Part shown: positions 47,080-60,849 of the stretch, in pieces
Layout: each line of letters starts with the position of its first letter
Numbering within the stretch: position 1 is the stretch's first letter
Assembly (NCBI GenBank): GCA_026874595.1
Contig: CM049316.1
Location: 58,409,676-58,473,675 of the forward strand
DNA: 64,000 bases
Direction: 5' to 3'
Source of the DNA: Sipunculus nudus
Lineage: Eukaryota; Annelida; Sipuncula; Golfingiida; Sipunculidae
The notes under the pieces: model-generated
What the model was told of the DNA's origin: nothing
Database searches by the model: none
Seen by the model: only the letters and a program-made list of their open reading frames with translations
Made by a program: the position numbers and the translations under genes

Positions 47080-47490
47080 TTTGTCTGATTTCTGGCTTCC
47101 TCTGTGTATATATTAATGATCTAAGGGCAATTTTGGTTGTAAAAGTTCTTAATACGCCTTCGTGAAGGATGAATGGACTTGTTTATCAACAACATTTGTT
47201 GTAAATAGAGCACACATGTAACCTAAGGTGGTAGGTTGCATATATGCGGAGGTAGAAAAGTCACTTGATCCAAAATGTTATTAACAAAGCTCTGGCTTAT
47301 TTGACTTGCTGCCAGATGCCCTTGATGAATTTGATTTTAATATTTTAGCGTTAACACCTTTATATGAACAAAACAAGCAGTCTGTGTGCGGTGATGTCCA
47401 CGTTTTCTGGCTTAATTTTATAAATGCTCCAAGGGATTACCTTTAGTTTATAAATGTCAGATAGGTGATTGGGCCCCTTTAACGTACATT
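47080..47490 (+). repeat. Dispersed repeat R1, member b (copy 2)
   Basis: Twin of 32930-33325, beginning GGCTTCCTCTGTGTATATA. Confidence 0.8.
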
Positions 47491-48261
47491 ATAGCACAGT
47501 CTGGATGGAGAGAGAGAAACACTGTCTAGACAACAACGTGTTTGAGTGACAATTTATTTGATCTGGAAGAAAATGGGATTTTCGCAGAAAACTGAAGCAT
47601 GCTACCTAAAAATTGCACAAAAATAAAAACAGACACGTTGCCCCCTCCCCACCGTCATTAACATAGGATCAATATCCTAATCTCTTTACCGTTTTATATA
47701 TGATGTTAATGGTCAAAGGTCGATGTCAACTTTTTGAGCACATGACAGTCACACTAATGTCATTTCCTGTTTTCACAAGTGAACAAAATTGTGACATGTG
47801 ATGGAGTAGTTTAGGAATTCAGGCCACCCAGAGGTATGTGTTATATATTTCAATCATTATAAAAAGTCTTGTCAAATGTTGCATATTAACTATTAACTCC
47901 AGGACTCTGTTTAACTGGTGGAATATATCTCTTTCACATGAAGAATATTAGCCAAAGGACTTGTGTCAGTAACACTTGTCAATTACATTACCTTCATTTG
48001 TGTATGAAACCAACAGTGTTACTGAATTTGCAAGATCTGTTAATTAATATGGTCATCCATTTGTAATCCATTTTACCCATTCTTATTGTACCAACACATA
48101 ACAAGTACGTTCAAATGGACGTTTATACCTTATATAAGGACTTCGTGTTACAGCTTTTACACTAGTTAGATTAATTTCATGGATTTAGTTTTCAAACGGG
48201 ATTTGTTTGTGATATCGATTCAACGCACCAACAATTTCTATGGTGATCTATTTGAAAATAA

Positions 48262-48518
48262 AATAAGTTAAAGGAACAGATCGACGTTGGAGGGGCCTGT
48301 TCTAACAGCTGACGTCTATTGACTAATGATAATCCCTTGAACAAGCCAGAAAAACGCCGAGCCCACTGCACATTAGCCGTGACAACCCGACTCAGTACTA
48401 AGTCAGTAGGCAATGATAAATGGGCTGGTAGGCCTACTTGAGTTGTGATACAAGCAATATCGAGGAACACTTCGCAGTGGTCTTCCATCATGTTGTATTT
48501 ATATTGTAGACAGCCCAT
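48262..48518 (-). pseudogene. Nuclear-receptor-like LBD fragment, longer frame (copy 2)
   Basis: The minus-strand frame from 48518 stays open through LPTDLVLSRVVTANVQWARR and FSGLFKGLSLVNRRQLLEQ, in one frame unlike copy 1. The spacing L-SLV-N-R-RQ-LL matches the L-x-x-x-D-Q-x-x-L-L part of the nuclear-receptor LBD signature; WARR and FKGL match the preceding WAK and FxxL. After LLEQ a shifted frame reads PSNVDLFL, resembling the W-S-E-L-F-L-L helix 5 of NR2E-type receptors, so at least one frameshift is implied. No upstream exons, DNA-binding zinc fingers or splice signals were identified. Treat as a relic or coincidence. Confidence 0.35.
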
Positions 48519-48626
48519 TATCTTAACATTATGCTACGAATGATGAATTAACACAAGAGAATGCATGTGAACTCTCAGCCCAAACTGAAATCTCGTCTCG
48601 ACGGTAACAAGTCATTTCCTGTATCG

Positions 48627-48827
48627 CGTACACGTTGGCTGCGTTTATAGTAACCCGTGCGAGCCATGCCTGTATTCATGCAGTCAGAAATTCAACAAAC
48701 ATGCGGAGGGGTTTACCAATATGCTGAGTTAAAACGGAATTTTTCTCGCTCATGTTTGATGTTGTTTGAAAGTACACTGAAATGCTAACGGTTTATGTCA
48801 ATCGATACTGTACCTGTAGGCCATGAG
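48627..48827 (+). repeat. Dispersed repeat R3, copy 2
   Basis: Twin of 34465-34665, almost identical. Confidence 0.85.
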
Positions 48828-49848
48828 TCGATGTAAAAATATGACGAAAATATTTGCATCCTCTTGGGGCCTTATAATGCGTTCCTCAGACCTAGATGTA
48901 AATGCACTCTGGAAGGCCAGTAAACTGGTCCTAATGTCAGAAGGCCGATATTGCGCTATTTGCATATAGGCTGTTTGTTTTGTTTATATCTATTTTATAA
49001 CATGTGGGTAGCCTGACAAAATAATCCATTCACATTCAACCAGGACATCTTTGGGTAAGTCAGATGAACCAGAGTTTTACGCAAAGGTCGTGCTATGACT
49101 TTCAACTTCTCAAGTGCAAGCAACTATCATAGGTTACATGGTTTTTTCTGTTTGTGTAAATTGCCGTAAACTCTGTTTACTAATAGCTTGATGATAGATG
49201 AACGAACTCAAAAATCCGTCATAGAGGCGTCATAGGAACTTTACTTAACATGAAATACCTGCAGTCCATTTACATGCTTGGATGTATATATATAAGCCAG
49301 GAATCACATTAATTCTACATAAAAATTAGGTGAGTGGACAGCTTTAAACTATTTTTACAGTTAACGCCTATGATCAAAGGAAACTTTGCAGACGTAACTC
49401 TATATCTCCGCCAGGAACCGAAGGTGGTATATGCATTTTCCTTAGTTCGTTGGCTGCTTTTAGCGAACCTTTAAACTTTTGCGATGATTTGCCGTCGGCC
49501 ATCGTCCGTCGTTCGTCGTATGCACGTTAACCGATACTATCTCAAAAACCGCAGGAATTAGCATCACAAAATGTTATGCAAAAAGCAGTCTTCTATAAAC
49601 TCTATCATATTTTGCTTTTTTGGGGGGGGGGGGGTATCTGCATTTATTAAGATATTACAAGGAAAAGCTAAAAATCTTCAAAAATCTTCTTCTCTAAATC
49701 TGTGCCTGTCAAGAAGTCACTCAGTGCAGTAGCTGCAGCTAGCAATTAGCTTCGCTTGACTTGGGGCAGCTGCCTGTCTCAGCTGAGCTTGGTCAGTCCA
49801 GTGCACCTGACTCAGCCTGAGTTTGATGAATCTGAAATTTAGTCCATA

Positions 49849-50219
49849 CGTCTTTGATGGCTTTCTAGTACACAAAACCGGTTTCAACCCCAACAATGAT
49901 TTTTGCAAAGTTTATGTCCCTGTTTAATTCTCAGGAGGGATTTGATATATCAGCCTGAAATTATTGTGCGTATATCTATACATCTAGGATAGCTTCGTCG
50001 TATACAAGACTTGTGGTGTAACTTACAATTTTGGGGGGTTTTCATGCATCTGTGCTCATAGCGCAAGCGCGGTTTGAAGTATCTCCCTGAAATGCTACGT
50101 GTCATTACAGCTTCGATTACTCTCTCTTACACAAGACTGGTGGCGCAACCTATGATCATTTTTATGCTGCGTATATCCCTACCAGTCTTTCAAGGTGACG
50201 TTTGTGTAATTGGTGCTTG
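49849..50219 (+). repeat. Degenerate tandem repeat, about 155-bp units (copy 2)
   Basis: Twin of 35690-36060. Confidence 0.6.
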
Positions 50220-50717
50220 TACTCAGGTTCAAGATGTATGGTTCTTGCAGCGTACATGTACATGTCACACTTATACTTGAAAAGTAATCAAGTACTTTTC
50301 AAATATTGGTCAAGCATGTTATCACGAAAGCAATATACCTGAGGTATATTCCATTTCACAGGTTTGCATAAGGTCTATAGGCCTTGTTTCTGTTAGCAAA
50401 TTTACAAAAAAAACAGATTTTTATTTATTCTGTAACAGGTTAGGGTAACACAAAAGGAAAAAGCATTCATCTATATTACAATTGACACTGGACTTGACAC
50501 ACCGGGCTTTTGTAGCGCATCTCCCTTGTGCCCACGCCTAGGTTCTGCATTTCCTTGGTCTTTAACTGAGAGGAACGATCCACAATGTGTTCTTAGGGAG
50601 GTGGGTATTTTACTTGTCTCTAAAAATATCCAGAGGTATTTCAATTTATTTTTAGAAGCTATTGCAGCGCCATCTATATATCCTTAATTGTGTATTAAGG
50701 CAGAAAGCAGTTCGTAA

Positions 50718-50998
50718 TTCTTACAGGGGGCCTCTGGCAGAAGAGGTTCGTTTCGAGTGGAAACGATATCTGGCAAAAGGCTGTAGAAACACTAGCTGGA
50801 GACCAACGAAACACCTCGACACTTCCCGAGCTCGTTACAAAAGGGAGTTTCAATTGGTGTTTGCAGAGACTCCACGTCCGACGTCGACTCAGCGAGGGTT
50901 TATTGTATATATTAAAAGGGGAAAATAATCGGTCAGTTAGTGCAATCGATTCGTTCAATCGGTGTTGTAATGCCATAATCGATAATAAAGATGTACAC
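50718..50998 (-). mobile_element. Single end of the pogo/mariner-like MITE (copy 2)
   Basis: Twin of 36560-36840; the plus-strand 88-codon frame is unchanged only because the DNA is young, not because of coding constraint. Confidence 0.55.
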
Positions 50999-51311
50999 AT
51001 AACTTAGGCTTAATTTATAATGGGAAAATGTGTGCTTTTAAATAATTTTCGAGCAAACTTGAAACAAAAGTCCCTGTGTACTAATAATATCAAACCCAGG
51101 TTTAATAATGAGCAATTATATAAGCCATAGAATTGGTTCATATTGTGTTTTAACCAAGATACAGGACTATGTCCAAGTTGCGATGATGTACAGGCTTAAA
51201 ACATATGTACAGTCAGAAATGTTATACTTCTAAACAACCTATAAATTCCGAATATCGGTTGAGAAAGGTGGTTTACTTTTGTACTTTTGATGATCGGTCA
51301 TGAAATTACTA

Positions 51312-51344
51312 ATATACATATATATATATATATATATATGTATG

Positions 51345-51375
<31 letters not shown>
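51312..51375. repeat. (TA)n microsatellite (copy 2)
   Basis: Longer than its twin at 37155-37191, with an internal TGTATGTATA. Confidence 0.95.
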
Positions 51376-51377
<2 letters not shown>

Positions 51378-51784
51378 GTGGTGTACTTATTAATCGATTA
51401 TATCGATGAATGATCGTTTTGTTTCATAATCGATTAGATTTATTGCATTTGGCAAAATCGATCACAAACGTTTACTACGTATATATATGCACACCAAAAG
51501 AAGTCTTTATCCAAATAAAATATTCTCCTGATTGAAGAAAGGCGTTTTTTATCTTCAACTTTCTTAAGTCTTAACTAATTGAGAAAAGATTTACACGACT
51601 ATATCACTAATCATTATCGTCAATATGCCCTATATATGTGTAATGAACAAAAAAACAAGATGACCAGTGGTCACGCGCTTGCAGGAAATGGAAAAAAATA
51701 CGAACAGACGGAGATACAGACAGACAGGGAACGTGGAAACGGTCGTATGAATGAGCAATATTGTGGGGAGCAGAAATAAATAAT

Positions 51785-52780
51785 ATGTAAGCATGCTGAC
51801 ATTGAATAGCTGCAGACCTTTCCAGTGTTAAAGTCACCAAGTTAAAATGTTTCAGAGAAATCTCGTTACTTCTCGTTTCGCAAGAAATGGTGAGAGGTTA
51901 CCAAATGTGTCTTGTCAAGCTGGTCAAATGTTTCGATATGCTGAAAATTAGACCTGTCTAGCTGCAAAAGTTGCCGAGTTATAAGTATATGCGTGAAATC
52001 ACTTTTTTCTCGTTTGACGAGATAAGGTGCGAGGTTTGGCCAAAATCTTATATTTATCATGTCAAGCTGGCAAAATGATACAAAATGCCAAAACTAGACC
52101 TGTCTAGCTGTAAAACTCGCAGAGTTATAAGCATTTCCATGAAATCTCGTTGACGAGATATGGTGCAAGATTTTGCCAGTCTGGTATTTTGATCATGTCT
52201 TGCTGGTAATATGTTACGGATACCGAAAACTAGACCTGTATAGCTGTAAAAGTCGCCTAGTAATAGGCATGTCCGTGAAATCTCGTTTTTTCTCGTTTGA
52301 TATGGCGAGTATTGCAATTTTATCACGTCAAGCTGGCCAAATATACGAAATGCCGAAAACTAGACCTGTCTAGCTTAGAAGGTCGCCAAGTTATGAGCAT
52401 TGCCGTGATATATAGTTTTTTTTTCGCGTTTTACGAAATATAATGCGAAATTGGCAAAACTTGCAGTTTGATCATGTCAAGATAGCTATAAGCTACCACT
52501 GACGAAAACAAGACCTTTGTACCTTAAAAATTGACAAAGATAGAGAATATAGCATGATTATTTTCGAATTATCAAGTTTTAACCAAAAAATGCGTAACCA
52601 TGATAGTCATTAATTAAGCTAGCCAAATATCATACGTATAAGGCCGTGGAATGTCGAACAAAATGAGCTACAGTTCATGTGTCGTATGATAAATAGTTTT
52701 CGAAATATGACAAAAAAAGTATATGTCGTGGTGTATTGACTGCAGCGCCCCCTAGCGACGATATTTACTTCTCTCACTAT
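51785..52780 (+). repeat. Array-family member with M2 sub-repeats (copy 2)
   Basis: Twin of 37620-38590, including the CTCF-like core at 52743-52758 (TCGCTAGGGGGCGCTG on the minus strand). A few indels separate the copies inside the T-runs of M2. Confidence 0.8.
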
Positions 52781-53004
52781 GATCATCAACTCTATCAGTG
52801 TCTTCTACTTTAGCCTTAAATATCTAACTTTGTACCGACTTAATCTGTCAAACTTCGTCTTTGCTGACTTCACTCTCAGTCAGTCAGTAAATTAATACGA
52901 GTGGTTAAAGTTACTATTGAAATCAAAGCTCTTTATGTCGGGTACAAACAAGTAAAATATTCCTAAATACGATATAGAAGATTACAACTGAGACATCAGT
53001 GTAT

Positions 53005-53260
53005 GGTTTATAAACGCAGCCCGAACCCAACAGTGATGGGCTGAGTGAATGGGCCAGTGAGGCACAAGTGCCGCCCATGGCATAAAACCCCTGCGAAGCG
53101 AGGAGACGCGCGATCATCGTGGTCTGCCAGCCTATTGAGACAGACCAAAAGCGGTCATATACATGTAATACTGTCCATGAATTTGAGTGAGTGCTGAACG
53201 AAGACCAAATGGTTCGTTATCCTACCAGCCGTGATGCCTGTGAGTACACATTATGCTTGT
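53005..53260 (-). repeat. Dispersed repeat R2 (copy 2)
   Basis: Twin of 38810-39070. Confidence 0.75.
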
Positions 53261-54464
53261 TCGATTTAAAAGACATACATGGTTTCCTGCATGCTTATAG
53301 GTAGCCATAATTGGAAACTTTGCAGTGTTTCGTATAACAGGGCATAATTTAATTCAAATATTTGGGTATTCAAGAAGAATGCACAACCAGGGGCTCCGAG
53401 AGGCATTTTTTAGGCGGTACAAAGAGATTCCCGGGCCACCTCCCCGTTTTCTCGGGATTTGACCCATTCAGTTTTACGGAGTTAATCAACTCTATGTCCA
53501 GTTTATGTCCGAAGCTGGGTAATCTATGGTTGGTATAGTAGAGAAGAGACTTTATATAAGAGAGGGTTGCACTTGAACGTTTTATTGTTTATCTCAATTA
53601 AAGCCATGTATATTATAATGAATATATTTTAAACGTCAAGATATACTTTAAAAAATGATGGAGGTATCAAAAATACATAAGAATGCACGAAACGTTTCGT
53701 GTATATGAGAATGACGAGAGTTATACTTTTTCTAATATTTTAATGTAAATTTAAATTTTGTATTCGTCATATTATCACGTAGACCAAGCATTAACACAGA
53801 AGGCAGATTAGGCTTAATTTTATTGTTCATTAAAACAAAAAAACAGTTAAATTCGCGTTTAGATTATTCAACGGATATAAGCAGCGATCTCTTTATGGCC
53901 TCACACCAGGCAACGTAGCCTGCAACACGTTAGCCACACTGAAGTTCATGCTTCTCTGTGTATTTCTATAGAATGCTATTCTATAGTATCAATAAAGACA
54001 GTTTTTACAATAACGACGGAACAAACTTAAACTTGAAAGAACCAAAATTATTAACGGGGATATAATGAACATATGATAATACTCTGATAGAACACAACGT
54101 GCCACCGCAACCAAGGCAATAGACTCGCGTGCGTCAGATTAAAACATATTCTGTGGTGGCATCAATTTTGACCCTCCAGAGCCAAGACCCTTATGAAAGG
54201 CGTAAGATCGATTGAGGAAGCTGTATTAATGTTTACTGCAATTCTGTGAAAACCTCCTTTTCTTTTTTTTTTTTTTTTTTTTTTTGCTCACAAAAACACA
54301 CGGTTTACATAGTTCTGCATTATTGATATGTTCCTCCCAATTAATGCTTTCCAAGGAGACCCACCATGTGATCTAAAATACACGTTTAATAATAAATAAG
54401 ATCAAGCCTGCCAATGGGTTGCTTGTATGTTGAATATTTCATAGTTGGCATCTAAAACGCATCC

Positions 54465-54465
<1 letters not shown>

Positions 54466-54498
<33 letters not shown>
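54466..54498. repeat. (ATA)n microsatellite (copy 2)
   Basis: About eleven units, followed by AGCTTTGTGTTTTCC as in copy 1. Confidence 0.95.
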
Positions 54499-54544
54499 GC
54501 TTTGTGTTTTCCTGAAAAATTGGTGGTCGACATTATATTTTTTG

Positions 54545-55670
54545 CTTGCCGGAAATATTCGATTTGGGCAACCATATATGTTGGTCAGCTGCGTATGTCT
54601 GTTTACTTGTGAGTGTGGGTGTGTTTGTCACGAATCAACTGGCCATAGTTTTTCAGCAAATTACTTTCAAATTTGCACAGCTGGTAGACAATCAACAGTA
54701 CTGGGAAAGTTTAGTTTTTTTTCAATATAGGTCAAAGTCAAGGTCAAGGTCATAAAAACTCATTTTTTTTTATTTTAATCATAACTTCGTCAATATTAGA
54801 CCTATCTTCCCAAACATAGGCTCTATTTCTTCCTATGACCCTTCTCCATAACCTGGTTTAGTCGACTAGTCTTGGGCTTGTGTAAATTTGTCAGTATGTC
54901 TGTCTTTTTGTCAGCTGTTGTCAATTTTGCCGGCTACCTGGTTCATTCTCCTACTTATAGAATATACTACAGACCACAGTTTTGCAGGAATTATTTTGAA
55001 ACTGGTACATTTTCTGTCTTCCACCAATATCTCCAAGATGATTTTTAATTTTCCGGATCTGGCTGCTAGGGGCTGCTGCAATCGAACCTCCTCAACATAT
55101 CATTTTTTTTTATGGCAATATCTCCAAAACCATAAACCCCAACACATACATTGTAGCTTATTTCTTTTCTCTTGGTCTTTGTCATAACTTGGTTATGTCA
55201 TGTTGTCTCAGTCTCGTGTCACTCTGTCAGTATGTCTGTCTGTTTTTCTGTTGTTCTCAATATCGCCTGCTTGCTGATTATTGTGTCATACATATAGCAT
55301 TCTACACCGACCAATTCTACACAATTCTACACAGTATGTCTTTGTGTTTGTCAGTAGTCCTCAATTATGCGTGCTTGCTGTTTCTCGCACTTGAAATTTA
55401 GCATTCTACAGGCAATAGTTTTGCACGAATCACTTTTTTACTTGCTCGCTTCGTATATCGGAATGATTTCTGGAAGCTGTTTGTGTATTTTAAAGAGGTA
55501 TAAGTTCAAAATCAAAGTCATCAAAACACATCAAAATCTACCCCCCCCCCCCCCTAAATTTGTTAATATTGGTCCTATCTTCACAAACAATAGCTCATTT
55601 TCTTTCTCTTCGTCATTGTACATTAATTTGCCTATTTCTACGTCATTTCCGGCAAGCGCTCGACCTCTAG
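54545..55670 (-). repeat. Array-family member, inverted orientation (copy 2)
   Basis: Twin of 40373-41500 with hairpin at its left edge (CTTGCCGGAAATATTCGATT). The CTCF-like core is further decayed here (GCTGCTAGGGGCTGCTG). Confidence 0.8.
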
Positions 55671-56217
55671 TCTTCTTTTATCTTTACGGATGTGCCTCGC
55701 ATGGGTTAAATAAATATGCCTCCACACACACACATTAAAAAAAGAAATTGCGCCCCTGCTACGTCGTACCAAATATTAGTCCAATAGATTTGCCTGGTCA
55801 TTTTGATATAACCAAACTTTCCCAAAAATTTTCAAGTATTAACATAAATTTTATTTAGCCCTAGGAAACTCCTTGGCAGCGTTGGCCCTTAGGCCAACAG
55901 GAGTAAAATTATATAAATTAGCTAATACAATTTAAGACAAGTGAATGTTCAAGCATGTTCAACATTCTTGTGTTCTTGGGAACTCCTGGTCCCGAGCCCG
56001 AGCTAATCACTTCCAATTAAAACTATAAATAAGCCAATAAATAAAGTTTATATTAAATTGACATAAAGCTAAATTATATATGCTTATTTTCCTCACTGGG
56101 AATCTCTTCACCGGCTCGGGACACTATAGGGCCTTCGGTCACTCCTGATGAAAATGTTATATATAAGCGTATACAATAACGGGATGTCAGCTTTTGCCTG
56201 CATATTCTTGTCCTGTA

Positions 56218-56514
56218 GCACACTCCAGACCTCTGACCCTATCAAGTTATACAAGCTTAAAAAATTAAATAAATGTGACGCATACATGTTTAAACATTTT
56301 ATTGGACCCTATACGAAATGCAGGTCCGGCCCGGACAAAGTACCTGACCCCCCAGGAGCGCCCAAGGAATGGGTCTCAGATCCTCGGACAAAGCCTCGTA
56401 GGACTGAATGCCTCTTCAGTCATTCAGTCCCTGACTTAAGGGCAGAAGATATATTCGTTATGAATCCAAAACACGTTTGAATTATTACCTGCATTGTAAG
56501 ATTGGGTCGAAGGC
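56218..56514. other. Segment present only in copy 2, with a perfect hairpin
   Basis: Copy 1 goes from TTCTTGTCCTGTA directly into (TA)n. Copy 2 has about 300 bp of ordinary sequence between the same words and the microsatellite. It includes GGACTGAATG...CATTCAGTCC (56401-56430), a 10-bp perfect stem with a 10-base loop. Either copy 1 lost it by recombination within AT repeats, or copy 2 gained it. No terminal repeats or target duplication are obvious. The open frame covering it (about 110 codons, plus strand) has no recognised domain. Confidence 0.7.
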
Positions 56515-56620
<106 letters not shown>

Positions 56621-57304
56621 GTACTTAAGTCACCTGATAAGCCGATTAGGTGAAACTGATGGTAGTGATTCAGATTCATCACATACATGCACTGTTGCAA
56701 AACATAGAGCGCTATGTGACCGCGGAGGAAAGACTGCATTCCCGCAGATCATTTCTACTATATATATATTTATATATACACATAAGGATCTTGTAGATAT
56801 TCAATAAATATATCCACGTGTATGTTACGTTGCGATTAATTGGTAGTGAACTGCATGCCAGATTGGAAGATGACTTAAGGATAATCATACAAGTTTAATA
56901 GGGTTAAGGTGGGCAATATTTTTCCGGGTGTGTTTTTATAGTATCTTAAATGTCAATCTCTATCCGATAAGGGCAATTTTGCGCACATTATTAAAAGCAT
57001 AACAAGCATGAAGAGACAAAATTCAAATCTTTTGTACGAGATAAGCCTGCCGTAAATGCCCTACTACGTAGTCGCACATTCAATGCATGGTAAAAGGTTT
57101 TTCTCTCATGTTAGCATTTTTAAAGCTTGCGTATGCGGCTTAGGGTCAGATATTTTCATTTGTAAAGTCAACGTGCATTGGTTTATGGGAAATATTTAGC
57201 GTGACCGTGAAATTGGCACAACCTTAAAATATGACTATTTTCAGGTCATATCGAAATATTTCAGTACGTACATTAATTTTACAACGCCTCTGATCATAGG
57301 AAAA

Positions 57305-57610
57305 TATGCAGATATTCGCGAGGTTAGATTCGCTATTTCCTTTTCTTCATGTGTTTCGCGAGGGTTTCATTTTCGCGATTATCCAACAATAATTTACACA
57401 ATGTTCATGACCATTATTATTTCCATTATCTAATATGAACGCAAAATCTTGACAATAATAGAATGACGGGTTACATAAAATGTATACTTTTTTGCTACCG
57501 GCAATTTTTCGTGAGATCCAGTTGAAGCTATAGAGTAAATTAAGTCGCCTGTGCAGATGCCCCTTAGAGAATGCCGCGAATTTAAAATCCTCGCGAAAAA
57601 TAAACCAACC
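57305..57610. mobile_element. Foldback element with CGCGAGGGTTT ends (copy 2)
   Basis: Twin of 42773-43078. Confidence 0.5.
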
Positions 57611-57839
57611 AAAGTAATTATAAACTCCGCCGAGAAAAGAAGGATGATTTTCATTTTGGTTCGTTGGCTGGCTTGTATTTTTCTGTTGGAAACTTTATGA
57701 AGAAAATAATGAACAGATCTTATGAAATTTTGAGAAAGGTTATAATAACACAAAAGCATTTTAATCTAATTGCAATTATATATGAGTAACGGGCTGTGTG
57801 CAGCATTTATCCAAACATTCAAGCGACACCATGAACCTC

Positions 57840-58020
57840 GAGTTAAGCGGTAGAAATACTGTTAGATAGCAGGTGATGAACACAATATCTCGACATAAAA
57901 AAGGAGTTTCAATTGGTGCATGCAGAGACTCCACCTCGAATTTGCGAGGGTTTACTGTATATATTGGTGGCCATCAATCGATGTTGCCATACAATAATCG
58001 ATTAAAGATGATGTGCACAT
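57840..58020 (-). mobile_element. Single end of the pogo/mariner-like MITE (copy 2, second member)
   Basis: Twin of 43320-43500 with more changes, including loss of part of the CCACGGCCAACGTCG segment. Confidence 0.5.
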
Positions 58021-58789
58021 AAAATAGGCTTAATTTGTAACAGGCTAATTTGCATATAATTTATGAGAGCGAACTTTAAAAAAAATCCGTCCTTACTACT
58101 TATTTCAAACCTCGATTTATTAAATACGCCTGTGTATATATGACATAGAATTCGGTCATATTGTGCTTTAACAAAGATGCAGGACTATGTCCAAGTTGTC
58201 ACCATGTACCTGCAGTTCTATATACGGTAAGAAATTCTACACAACCTATAAATTCCGATTATAGTCCTTAGAGGTTTACTTTTTACTATTGATGAGTCAT
58301 GAAATAAACATATATACAACACTATATACAAAACTAGATATAACATGCACAACCTGCGATGTTTTCAATTGTGTTCTCAAGTACTGACCGTTGGGTTTAT
58401 ATTGTTTTCAAGTGTTGGGCCGTTATTTTGTCTGTCGAGTCTTATCATGTATCTTGTTAAAAACGCCGACCTTAAATAGAAGCCGGCTTTGTTAAGACAC
58501 CGGGCCATAGCAGGATTTGTAATAAAAAAAATTAACGCCCAGGCGTCTGATCAAGGGAATACGGTATATTGCATATCTTACGTATTGATCAGAATAATTA
58601 CAAAATGCAAAATGAAGTGCTAAACTGATCGATTCTCGATCACTTACACAAACAGACGGACACATATACACGCATATATACTAAAATAAAACAAACCGAA
58701 ATGGCAAAGTAAATCTACTTAAAAAGAGTTTTCAATCTTCATGTGTCTTAAAGGTGCCCATTAATCTACCTTTTAAAAAAGGATTTATG

Positions 58790-59220
58790 TGATTTCTGGC
58801 TTCCTCTTTGTATATATTAATGATCTAAGGGTAATTTTGGTTATGAAAAGTTCTTAATACGCCTCCATGAAGGATGTATGAAATTGTTTATCAACAACGT
58901 GTTTGTAAACACAGCTTCGTTTACAAACGGGGAGTTACATGTAACCTAAGTTGGTAGGTTGCATATATGCGGAGGTAGAAAAGTCACTTGTTGCAAAACG
59001 CCATTCGCAAAGCTCTGGCTTATCTGACTTGCCGCCAGATGCCCTTGTTGAGTTTGTATTGATTATTTTTGCGGGCCCCACATATTATAAACACGTTAAT
59101 ATAAACAAAACAAGTAGCTTGTGTGCGGTGATATTCACGTTTTCCGGCTTATTTTTATGAAAGCTCCAAAGGATTACTTATAGTTTATAAAGGTCAGATA
59201 GGTGATTAGGCCCCTTTAAG
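58790..59220 (+). repeat. Dispersed repeat R1, member c (copy 2)
   Basis: Twin of 44280-44765 without the (TA)n expansion (CTTTGTATATATTAATGATC). Confidence 0.85.
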
Positions 59221-59394
59221 TCTTAACACGTGAGAAAAATTATATCTCTTAACATATGGCTTTATTTCATTAAAAACCGTTACTAATATGAGGAGAAAAG
59301 TTACTATTGCAATCAGAAATCTGTAGCAGGAAAAAGCATGTAAATAAAACACTCCTAAAATACTGATATAGAAGACTATAACTGTGACATCAGT

Positions 59395-59870
59395 GTATAG
59401 TTTATAAACGAAGCACGGACCCAACAGTGATGGGCTGAGTGGACGGGCCAGTGAGGCACAAGTGCCGCCCATAGCATAAAACCCCTGCGAAGCGAGGAGA
59501 CGCGCGATCATCGTGGTCTGCCAGCCTATTGAGACAGACCTATAGCGGTTATATACATGTAATACTGTCCATGAATTAGAGTGAGTGCAGAACGACGACC
59601 AAATGGTTATTATCGCACCAGCCGTGGTGTCTGTGGGTAAACATTAAGTGACTTATTTCAGGGACCCCCTGCTCCCCCTTAAGGCACGAATGCCGCACAC
59701 ATAATACCCCTGCGAAGCGAGGAGACGCGCTATCATCGTTGTGTATTAGTTTATTGAGACAGACCTATAGCGCTGATATATTACTATCCACAAATGGGTG
59801 TTGAGTGCAGAACGAAGACAGATTGATTCATGCACCTGACAACCGAGACGTTTGTGAGTAAACATTAAGT
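59395..59870 (-). repeat. Dispersed repeat R2, two adjacent members (copy 2)
   Basis: Twins of 44935-45410. Confidence 0.75.
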
Positions 59871-60302
59871 GACTTTTTATGCTTGTTAACCCGAGTCCTC
59901 GTTTGAAAAGACATACATGGTTTCTTGCATTCTTATGGGTAGCCTTAATTGGAAACTTTGCAGTGTTGCGTATAATAGGGCATACATTCATATATTTGGA
60001 TATTCAAGAATTATGCACACTGGGGTGTATATAACACGTCTGACGGGAACACAGGGTATAACGTATGAACTTGAAGCAGGTTAGTCTATTTTCTTTGTCG
60101 AGGGCGAGGCCACGAATGGAAGAAGTAAGCCCTGGTACTCACTTGCCTTTAAAAAACCTTCAAATTATTAAGAAAATTCATATAAATATATATGTGTGTG
60201 TGTATGTCTGGTGGGTTGGGTGGATGTATGTGCGTTTGTTTGTGTGTGACGGTTTTTCACAACATAACTCACGCAATCTTGAACGGAATCTAATGAAATT
60301 TT

Positions 60303-60303
60303 C

Positions 60304-60380
<77 letters not shown>
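60303..60380. repeat. (TA)n microsatellite
   Basis: Interrupted TA run 160 bp to the right of the duplication end. Confidence 0.95.
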
Positions 60381-60384
<4 letters not shown>

Positions 60385-60708
60385 ACCTTACTGACAGGAT
60401 TAAGGGACCATTATTTATTTAGGCATTAAGGGACAATTTATAACGTTCATGTGAAAAAAAAGAAGCCGAAAGGGCATAATTGGTCTTGAACATGTGAAAA
60501 ATGCCCTTCAAATCTTGACATAATGGTTGCTCATGGCAAATCGACCAATTTTCAATGTTTTATCACTAAACAATTGTTGAAATACAAGGGCGACCACATA
60601 TGGTCCCCCTTTAGCGGTCCTCTTATTGCAGCGTTTAAATTAAGGTTGGTCTACCTAATGACTAGAATAGATATATTTATTCAATGAACGCCACTCACCC
60701 AGTTATCC

Positions 60709-60733
60709 TCGGAAAAATACTTGTATTTTCCGA
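60709..60733. other. Palindrome (hairpin) of 25 bp
   Basis: TCGGAAAAATAC-TTG-TATTTTCCGA; the arms pair except for one extra A. It is followed at about 60776 by a nine-G run. No terminator or gene context visible. Confidence 0.6.
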
Positions 60734-60849
60734 ATGTTACATATATCTATTTTTCGGTTTATACAGGTAAATTTCGGGGGGGGGGAAGAAATAACGGAAA
60801 TTCGAGGGTCTACTTTACTTTTACTTTGAAAACCTGTAATAACCCCCCA

